Positions 58,114 through 64,000 of a stretch of DNA of 64,000 bases are shown here, one piece after another; the stretch's first letter is position 1; the number at the start of each line of letters is the position of its first letter. Location of the stretch: positions 88,170 to 152,169 of the forward strand of contig CAWKIT010000032.1 of NCBI GenBank assembly GCA_963849695.1, in the 5' to 3' direction. Made by a program: the position numbers and the translations under genes. The DNA comes from DASSUW01 sp963849695 (GTDB taxonomy: Bacteria; Actinomycetota; Thermoleophilia; Solirubrobacterales; Solirubrobacteraceae). Below the pieces are notes generated by a model. That model was not told the DNA's origin. It made no database searches and saw only the letters and a program-made list of their open reading frames with translations.

Positions 58114-58872
58114 TCACCGAGCCCGTCGCAGCACGAGGGAGACTTCCTCGGGAGCGCTCGCCACGCAGTGGGGCACGACATCGGCAGCGTCCAGCGGAAA
58201 TGCGGCTCCCCACGGGTCGAGCCCCTCGAGACCGAACCCGCGCGCCAGGTAGCCGGCCAGCACCTCGTCAACGTCGATACCGCGGTCCCCGAGCTTCGTC
58301 AGCGACAGCTCGGTGAGGACTACCAGCGCCGGGTTCGCGGCGATCGTCTCCGACAGCCCCGCGACGACCTCGTGGTCGAAACCCTGGGTATCGATCTTGA
58401 CCACGTCGACCGACCGGGGCAGCACATCGTCCAACCGCACGCAGCGCACCTCGAGGCCGGTACTTGCATGCGGGGCCAAAACGTGGTCGCCGCGATTCGC
58501 CTCGTTGGTTGCCAGCGCCATCCGGCACGGACGCGAATACGCAGCCAACGGGAACACCGTCGCGTTCGCCCGGACACCGTTGCGGGCCAGGTTCATATGC
58601 AGAAGCTCGAGGTTGCGCGGCTCGGGCTCGAACGCGATCACGTAGCCGCCGCTCCCGATGCAGCCGGCCGCGAGCACGCTGAAGTAACCGATGTTGGCGC
58701 CCACGTCAACGAACGTGTCTCCCGGGCGCAGCAGCGTGCGCAGGAACTGCGTCTCCCGCGCCTCCCACACCCCCCAGCGGATCAGATTCGCCGTGATCAC
58801 TTCGTCGTCCCGGTGCGCGAGCAGCGAGCCCACCTGGGTATCGACTTCGATCACGGGCAGCGGTGCAGGCAT
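58114..58872 (-). CDS. FkbM-family methyltransferase
   Basis: The 252-aa SAM-dependent O-methyltransferase has the motif I block DTFVDVGANIGYFSVLAAGC, FEPEPRNLELLHMNLARNGV, and the FkbM-specific VDVVKIDTQGFDHEVVAGLS. FkbM proteins usually methylate sugar hydroxyls or natural-product intermediates. It is 55 bp upstream of the giant glycosyltransferase on the same strand, so it may methylate the glycan made by it. The start is ATG 58872. Confidence 0.88.
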   Translation of the reverse strand: MPAPLPVIEVDTQVGSLLAHRDDEVITANLIRWGVWEARETQFLRTLLRPGDTFVDVGANIGYFSVLAAGCIGSGGYVIAFEPEPRNLELLHMNLARNGVRANATVFPLAAYSRPCRMALATNEANRGDHVLAPHASTGLEVRCVRLDDVLPRSVDVVKIDTQGFDHEVVAGLSETIAANPALVVLTELSLTKLGDRGIDVDEVLAGYLARGFGLEGLDPWGAAFPLDAADVVPHCVASAPEEVSLVLRRAR

Positions 58873-59005
58873 CGAAGGGTCGTCGCTCACCGATCCGGTT
58901 GACACTATCGAGCAGGGGAGCCTCACCACACGTCCCCGCGTGATCATTCGCCGACGTGTCGCTGACGCCACCGCGCCGGATGGCCGTTGGCCTAGGATCC
59001 GAGCC

Positions 59006-59278
59006 ATGCCCCATCTCGACACCCTCACCGCCTCCGACTTCGAGGCGCTGCGGGGGCAGCTCTTCCGCATTGCTGACGCGTTCGTCGCCGAGCTCGTCGA
59101 GGTCACCGAGATCGCCCGCGAGTCGGGCGGCCGGGCGCCGTTCTCGCTCGTATTCGAGGGCGGGCCGAGCCCGCCGCTGCCGCAGGCCATCTACCCTGTT
59201 CACCATGAGCGGCTTGGCGCGATGGAGATCTTCCTCGTCCCCGTCGCGCCCGCCCGTTACGAGGCCGTGTTCACATAG
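59006..59278 (+). CDS. small DUF6916-like protein
   Basis: This 90-aa protein begins MPHLDTLTASDFEALRGQLF and ends with HHERLGAMEIFLVPVAPARY, EAVFT. I recall this family (DUF6916) as small proteins near phage-tail-collar genes, but the role is not known. It has no signal peptide or TM. It is divergent from the FkbM gene with 133 bp between, and its tail sequence recurs as fragments at 52975-53034 and 59812-59877. Confidence 0.6.
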   Translation: MPHLDTLTASDFEALRGQLFRIADAFVAELVEVTEIARESGGRAPFSLVFEGGPSPPLPQAIYPVHHERLGAMEIFLVPVAPARYEAVFT

Positions 59279-59340
59279 TCGACCTGCTGCAGATCGACGA
59301 TGCCCTCGGCGCCCGGACGCGTGAGGACATAGGGACCGAG

Positions 59341-59805
59341 ATGGAGGCAGCGGCAGGCGAGCCTGCGACGATGCTTGGCTCGCCGCGACCGTCGAGCGCG
59401 CGCAGGGCTACGCGAATCGCGGTATCCGAGAACGCCCGCACCGCGATCGTAGGGCTGCTGGAAGGGCTCAAGCCACGTATCGAGGCGCACTTCAATCGCG
59501 CGCTGGATGGCTTCGAGGCGCCGCAGTTTCTCCGCTATGGACCCGGCGACTACTTCGTGGCCCACCAGGACGGCAACACCCCGCTCGTGCACGACGAGTC
59601 GCGCTTCCGAAAAGTCAGCGTGGTGATCTTCGTGAGCGCGCCGGATGCGTACTCCGGCGGCTCACTCGTTCTTCATGCCGAGCCGCCGGTCACCCTCGCA
59701 CCTGCTCCGGGCACGCTGGTGGCGTTCCCGTCCGAGACGACGCACGAGGTGCTGCCAATCACCCGTGGTGAGCGGCTCTCGATCGTGTCGTGGTACCGCG
59801 ACTAG
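59341..59805 (+). CDS. 2OG-Fe(II) oxygenase (prolyl-hydroxylase-like)
   Basis: This is a double-stranded beta-helix oxygenase: FLRYGPGDYFVAHQDGNTPL (HxD, residues 75 and 77), GSLVLHAEPPV, and the distal His and Arg in TTHEVLPITRGERLSIVSWY. It would hydroxylate a protein or small molecule using 2-oxoglutarate. The start is uncertain: ATG 59341 gives 154 aa, but coding-like sequence continues upstream in frame (VDLLQIDDALGARTREDIGT) to the stop of the DUF6916-like gene without a clear ATG/GTG; CTG 59284 is a candidate. Prolyl or other hydroxylation of the tail-collar or beta-helix proteins is a hypothesis. Confidence 0.75.
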   Translation: MEAAAGEPATMLGSPRPSSARRATRIAVSENARTAIVGLLEGLKPRIEAHFNRALDGFEAPQFLRYGPGDYFVAHQDGNTPLVHDESRFRKVSVVIFVSAPDAYSGGSLVLHAEPPVTLAPAPGTLVAFPSETTHEVLPITRGERLSIVSWYRD

Positions 59806-59811
59806 CGGGCT

Positions 59812-59877
59812 CCCTCGGGCCGCTCGAGATCTCCTGGTCCCGATCGTGTCCGACCGCTACGAGGCCGTGTTCACGTA
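59812..59877 (+). pseudogene. second DUF6916-like tail fragment
   Basis: Directly after the oxygenase stop, SLGPLEI continues (after a one-base shift) as LLVPIVSDRYEAVFT-stop, matching the tail of the gene at 59006-59278. The shared DNA CTACGAGGCCGTGTTCAC-TAG forms a direct repeat flanking the oxygenase (59250-59278 and 59853-59877), as if the oxygenase had been inserted into, or duplicated with, a DUF6916-like gene. No start is present. Confidence 0.6.
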
Positions 59878-60347
59878 GCGGGCGGCCGCTCGAGGAACAG
59901 GTAGACACCCTTGTCCTCGGCCACCGAGAAGCCGAGCCGTTCGTAGAGCCGCAGCGCCGGGTTGAGCCGCTCGACATGGATCGTCACGCGCTTGCCGGCC
60001 GCGTCGGCCTCGGCGAGGAGGTCTCGGAGCAGCGCGCTCCCGATCCCGTTGCCGCGGTGCTCGGGCAGGAGCGCGATGTCCACGATCCTGATCTCAGAGT
60101 CTCCGCGGTTCAGATACAGCCGTCCGGCCCGCTCGCCGTCGACCAGGACCACGTCGAAGCTGGCGCCGGTGTAGTTCTCGTGGTACCAGCGGTCCTGGGC
60201 ATCGAACTGCGCCCGCAGGAACGCATCCTTCTGCTTCTCGTCCCACGGCACGACGGCGAGCTCCTCCGCGCGCGTACTCGCGTACACGTGGTAGAGGAGC
60301 TCGCGGTCGTCCGGCTCGGCCGGACGAAGCTCGATCGCCGTGGTCAG
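59871..60347 (-). CDS. GNAT-family N-acetyltransferase
   Basis: This 158-aa GNAT has acetyl-CoA loop region IVDIALLPEHRGNGIGSALL and the C-terminal RLNPALRLYERLGFSVAEDK. The likely product starts LTTAIELRPAEPDDRELLYH. No ATG/GTG/TTG is in frame near the 5' end; a CTG at 60347 overlaps the tail-collar stop (CTGA), following the overlap habit of this genome. It could acetylate a protein or sugar amine of the neighbouring system. Confidence 0.78.
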   Translation of the reverse strand: MTTAIELRPAEPDDRELLYHVYASTRAEELAVVPWDEKQKDAFLRAQFDAQDRWYHENYTGASFDVVLVDGERAGRLYLNRGDSEIRIVDIALLPEHRGNGIGSALLRDLLAEADAAGKRVTIHVERLNPALRLYERLGFSVAEDKGVYLFLERPPAT

Positions 60348-60866
60348 GGTCGTGGTGGGAACACGCCCTGGAGGGCGATGCAGAAGTTGAGGGTGAGGTA
60401 TGGCTGCATGTTGTTGTGCGGCTGATTGCCTCCGGCTGGCGCGACGGCGTTCGGGGACAGGGGCGCGGCGGTCGGTCCGGGCATCTGATATTGCGAGATC
60501 CCGATCCCGGTCGCGAGGAGCTGATTTGCGGGGGTGCGCTCTGTGCCGTCGCCTTGCGATGCGTTCAGCGCGTGCGAGTGCGATGGCATCTCGCTCTGGA
60601 GCAGCGACACGGTTTCTGACCCACTCATCTCCCCGAGATCGTGGAGGCTCAGCCCCGGCCCCTGCCCCGGGTGCATCGGAGCGTTGCCCTGCATGTTGGG
60701 AAGCCCGAAGGTGGACTTGCCGTCGCCCCCATACGTGGTGCCTAGTAGCGAGAACAGCGCCGTGTTCTGGCTGATACGGCAGCAACTGCCCGTTGCAGAA
60801 CGCCCAGCCCTTCGGCGCGAAGTTGAACGGAAAGATCCTGATCTCGGCGACGAACGGATCAGCCAT
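60344..60866 (-). CDS. phage-tail-collar protein (MdpB-like) 1, one-base frameshift
   Basis: It begins MADPFVAEIRIFPFNFAPKG then WAFCNGQLLP, the N-terminus of microcystin-dependent-protein/phage tail collar family (PF07484-type). After one extra base near 60,775, ISQNTALFSLLGTTYGGDGK and LPNMQGNAPMHPGQGPGLSL follow, then MPSHSHALN, and the end NFCIALQGVFPPRP. The domain occurs in tail fibres and in bacterial surface proteins; it trimerises in phages. The span of 523 nt is three-fold plus one. Confidence 0.85.
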
Positions 60867-60875
60867 CGTGTTCCC

Positions 60876-61385
60876 CTATGTCTGGCTCGGGAAGATCCCG
60901 AACAAGGAGATGATGAAGTCGACGCACAGGTACGGCTGGAAGTTGGTGTGCGGCTGGCTCCCGCCGATGGGCCCGATGGCGGTCGCGCCAAGCGTGGTGA
61001 GCGGCTGGTCGGTGCCGTAAGGAAAGATGGTCGAACCGGTGCTCTGCGCGAGTGTGTTGTTCACGGGCGCGTTGGTCGACGCCGGGGCGGTGGTCGCGAG
61101 GAACGGATGCGAGTGCGTGGGCATCTGCGCTTGCGTGAGCGTGATCTCCTCCGCGCCACCGGTTTCGGCGAGGGTGGATCCGCTTCCCTGATGGAGCGGG
61201 ATCCGCCCGCGGAGGTCGGGCAGGGCGAACGTGCTCTCGCCGTCGCCGCCGTAGGTGGTTCCGATCAGGTTGAACAGCGTCTCATTCTCGGAGATCGGCA
61301 GCAGCTGACCCTCGCAGAACATCCAACCGGCGGGCGCGAAATTCCCGGCGAACATCCGGATCTCGCCGACATATGGCTGTGCCAT
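60876..61385 (-). CDS. phage-tail-collar protein (MdpB-like) 2
   Basis: The 169-aa protein is intact: MAQPYVGEIRMFAGNFAPAG, WMFCEGQLLPISENETLFNL, IGTTYGGDGESTFALPDLRG, LTQAQMPTHSHPF and the end DFIISLFGIFPSQT. Same family as its neighbours but only moderately similar in the middle (variable) part, which in tail fibres is the exposed receptor-binding region. The start is ATG 61385, with a 9-bp gap to the next gene. Confidence 0.88.
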   Translation of the reverse strand: MAQPYVGEIRMFAGNFAPAGWMFCEGQLLPISENETLFNLIGTTYGGDGESTFALPDLRGRIPLHQGSGSTLAETGGAEEITLTQAQMPTHSHPFLATTAPASTNAPVNNTLAQSTGSTIFPYGTDQPLTTLGATAIGPIGGSQPHTNFQPYLCVDFIISLFGIFPSQT

Positions 61386-61400
61386 GATTCGAAGCTCCCT

Positions 61401-61913
61401 TCAGTTCTGCGAGGGGAAGATGCCCTGGAGGGCGATGCAGAAGTTGAGGACCAGGTACGGCTGCATGTTCAGGTGCGCCTGTGATTGTCCGGCGTTGCCG
61501 AGCGCGTTCGCAGCCATGGTCGCCAGCGTGCCGGCCGCGGCGTAGAGCTGAGAGAAGTTCGAGTGCGCGAGCATGCGGCTCGGCGCCGCGCTGTTGGAGT
61601 TCGCATCGGCCTGCCTGGTAGTGCCTTTCGCGGCGTGAAGGTGCGTCGGCAGCTCGGCGATCGACAGCGTGTGCGCCTGTTCGCCGCCGCGCTCGCCGAG
61701 CGTAAAACCGCTCCCGACATGGATCGGCGTCCGCGCTTGGAGGTTCGGAAGCCCGAAGTTGACCCGGCCGTCGCCGCCGAACGTCGTGCCCAGCAGCGAG
61801 AACAGCGCCTGGTTCTGGTTGATCGGCAACAGCTGACCGTTGCACATCGCCCACCCCTTTGGGGCGAACGGGAAGCTCATGATCCTGATCTCTGACAGAA
61901 ACGGCTCAGCCAC
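61401..61913 (-). CDS. phage-tail-collar protein (MdpB-like) 3
   Basis: The 170-aa protein begins MAEPFLSEIRIMSFPFAPKG, WAMCNGQLLPINQNQALFSL, LGTTFGGDGRVNFGLPNLQA, then ELPTHLHAAKG and the end NFCIALQGIFPSQN. It is the first gene of three in tandem and lies 39 bp after the beta-helix gene, so the four are probably one transcript. The frame is intact. Confidence 0.88.
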   Translation of the reverse strand: MAEPFLSEIRIMSFPFAPKGWAMCNGQLLPINQNQALFSLLGTTFGGDGRVNFGLPNLQARTPIHVGSGFTLGERGGEQAHTLSIAELPTHLHAAKGTTRQADANSNSAAPSRMLAHSNFSQLYAAAGTLATMAANALGNAGQSQAHLNMQPYLVLNFCIALQGIFPSQN

Positions 61914-61952
61914 GCGGGTGCTCCTTTTCGGACGAGAGGCGTGATCGGTGGG

Positions 61953-64000
61953 TCATGGGGCGTTGCAGTTGGTGAACCCGGACTGGGCGGACAGCAGCGC
62001 GGTTCCGCCGACTCCGAAGGTCCCGGAGGTGCTCGTGTTGAGTCCGTTCACGTAGTTCTCGACGCCCGGGCTGGCCGTCGCGGCCATGCCCTCGATCCCG
62101 AACGTGTTGATAGTGGGATCGGTGCCCTGCTTGCGCAGGTTGATGCCGGGCGAGGTGGTCGCGGTGGCGGAGTTCGTGCTTCCTGCGGTGGTGTTGCCGC
62201 TGATCTCCAGGCACATCGTCGTGTCGCCCTGGGCCGAACCGGAGTCGACGCGGATGCCGGCGCGGGCCGCATTCGTCGTGATCGGAGCCGCCGCGGTGTT
62301 ATTGATGACTCGCGCCGTCATCGTGCTGCCCGAGTCGCGGACGATCGGGAAGATCCCGGGACCGTCGGTACCCATGACGTTGTTCCCAGAGATCAGCGTG
62401 CTGTGCGTGCCGGCGCCGAGATCGTTGGGGTCGTCGGTCCCGACCGCGATCCCCGCGCAGCCGACCGCGCTGTTGGCGTTGATGAAGTTGTTCTGGACGG
62501 TCGACGTCATCGTCACCGGGCCGTCGACCTGCATCTCGATCGCGATGCAGTCGATGTTCCGGATGCGGTTCGCGGCCGTCCCGTTGTTCGAGACGTTGAA
62601 GTTGCCCTGACCGCCGTTCCCGGAGACGCCACCGGTGAAGAATCGGTCGGGCTGGTTGCCGATGCCGGCGTTCCCGCCGTTCATGGAGTTGCCGGTGATA
62701 TCGATCACGTTGGTCGCGCTGCCGGCCGTCCCCGCGCTGCCCGTCGGAGCCCCGGCACTCGGGTTGCCGGCGCGCACCTGCACACCCACGCCCGCGCGGA
62801 AGTCGACGATGGTGTTGTTGGACACGGTCGCCCGGGTGATGTTCGCCGCGCTCGTCGCCGTTCCAGACCCGATGAGCGTGACAGCGCTGCCCGGCGTGGC
62901 GACGTCGGGAGTATCCGAGAGCGCATTGCCGGAGATGTTCGCGTTGCTGATGGTGCCGCCCCAGTTCTCGATGTCGACACCCTCGGCCTCGGTCTGGCTG
63001 ATCACGTTGTTGGTGATCGTAACGACACCAGTGAGGTTCGGGGTAGCGGTGAGGCTGTCGTCGAAGGTGATGCTGTTCTCGTCGGAGGCGTCGCCGGCGC
63101 CAGTGATCTTGCCGTCAGTGAAGCTGAACCCGTTGGTCTGAGTGCCGTTGACGCCGCTGTCGCCGGTGTTCAGGAGCTGCATGTTCCGGAACGACGGGCT
63201 CGTGGTGTTGGTCAGCGAGATGCCGTGACCCGTGGTGCTCTGGATCGTGCCACCGGAGTTGTCGCCGCCCTGCGCCGTGCTGCCGCCGCCGGTCACGGTC
63301 AGGCCGGTCGCACCGGTGTTGTTGAGCACGATGCCGTTGGCCGGGTCGGCGTCCGCGGGGGTGTTGTTGCCGGAGGAGATGCGTTGGAAGCTGGCACCGC
63401 CGGTGCCGATGTCGGTGTTGGTGACGTTGAGCGCTGTGGCGGACGTCGAGTCGATCGTGTTGCCGGCGCCGGAGACGACGATGGTGCCGCTGTTGTTCGC
63501 GCGAGATGCCCTGGCCGCTCGTGGTGTCGATGTCGAGGCTGCCGCCGGAGAGGGTGAGCGTGTGGCCGTCGCTCGTGCCCATGACGATCGCGTGGTCCTC
63601 GCCCGTGTTGAAGGTCTTGGTGGCGTTGCTGACCACGGTCGAGCCGCCCGTGTTCCCGGTGACGGCGATGCCGCCGTTCTCGGTGGTGGTGTCGAGGTCG
63701 CCGGTCTCGGTGATCGGCCCGCTCAACGTCACGGTGCCGCTCCCGGTGCGCCCGGTGATCTCAGCGGTGCTTCCCGGCCCGTTGGTGATCGCCCCCGGGT
63801 AGGTCACGTCGCCGCTGCCACCGTTGAGGTCGAACGCGATGCCGCCGGCGCCGGTGATCGTGCCGCTGGTGGCGGTGAAGGTGCCGGTGCCGAGGCCGTC
63901 GAGGTTGATGCCGTCGTTGATGCTGTTGGTCGAGCTGACGGCCTCGAACGCGAGCGTGGAAACGGTCGTGCCGGTGACGTCGACGGCCGGGCCTCCGGTG
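61953..64000 (-). CDS. right-handed parallel beta-helix surface protein, partial, one-base frameshift
   Basis: The gene runs off the right edge; what is seen is about 680 residues of repeating Gly/Asn/Thr/Ser-rich strands (VTITNNVISQTEAEGVDIEN, RATVSNNTIVDFRAGVGVQV, LISGNNVMGTDGPGIFP, CLEISGNTTAGS). The pattern NN-x-I/F, GI-x-V matches parallel beta-helix repeat proteins of extracellular type. The frame changes near 63,500 by one extra base (TCGCGCGAAC). The C-terminus (LLSAQSGFTNCNAP) has no anchor motif; N-terminal domains are outside the window. A surface or secreted adhesin-like role is inferred. Confidence 0.8.

Noticed and set aside
60344..61913. Tail-collar genes as part of a prophage tail module
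   Set aside because: No capsid, terminase, tape-measure, baseplate or integrase genes nearby; stand-alone collar proteins also occur as bacterial surface proteins.

Overview
The window looks like chromosome of a high-GC actinobacterium, probably from the deep Thermoleophilia/Solirubrobacterales branch (inferred from gene content, not from a marker tree). The supporting evidence is a rimP-nusA-ylxR-infB-rbfA-truB-ribF-rpsO translation cluster, a pyrR-pyrB-pyrC-carA-carB-pyrK-pyrD cluster followed by mihF-gmk-rpoZ-coaBC, a mycobacterial-type PyrR leader element, and very GC-rich genes that are mostly stop/start overlapped (ATGA, GTGA, TGATG). Almost everything from base 1 to 43,800 is on the minus strand.

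Layout, described in minus-strand transcription order where that applies. From 43,817 down to 41,718 lie a phosphodiesterase, RNase Z and a small unknown gene. The pyrimidine operon (41,643 to 33,014) starts behind a PyrR-binding leader; pyrF is missing from its usual place. mihF-gmk-rpoZ-coaBC follow, then moxR-DUF58-transglutaminase-TPR. The rimP-nusA-infB translation operon (25,550 to 17,840) has a terminator hairpin just before rimP. Next come a RecD-like helicase, rpsO, and an inserted block of redox and sigma/anti-sigma genes (15,301 to 8,352) that separates rpsO from pnp. After pnp come an M16 peptidase, dapB, dapA and RNase J, and at the left edge a WXG100-like pair that may belong to a type VII secretion or polymorphic toxin locus.

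The right third (43,860 to 64,000) is accessory: a tRNA-Arg(CCG), an M15 peptidase with an acidic partner, a large secreted subtilase with six fibronectin-III-like repeats, a gutted Doc toxin, a Ser/Thr kinase with a GAF-like tail, and small enzymes. It ends in what I think is the most interesting part (52,975 to 64,000): a multidomain glycosyltransferase gene duplicated head-to-tail and fused in frame, an FkbM methyltransferase, a 2OG-Fe(II) hydroxylase, a DUF6916-like gene with two tail fragments, a GNAT acetyltransferase, three tandem phage-tail-collar proteins and a beta-helix protein. This could be a surface-protein production and modification locus, which is an inference.

Caution on data quality: about 15 genes, including essential ones (pnp, dapB, gmk, coaBC, truB, carA, pyrK), read correctly only if one base is added or removed. 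Most need a single base removed. The simplest explanation is indel error in the assembly, so the shifts are flagged gene by gene and not treated as true pseudogenes. Two interspersed palindromic elements (3870-4035 and 43101-43325) share a 19 to 20-bp terminal inverted repeat and appear to be a small mobile or REP-like family.
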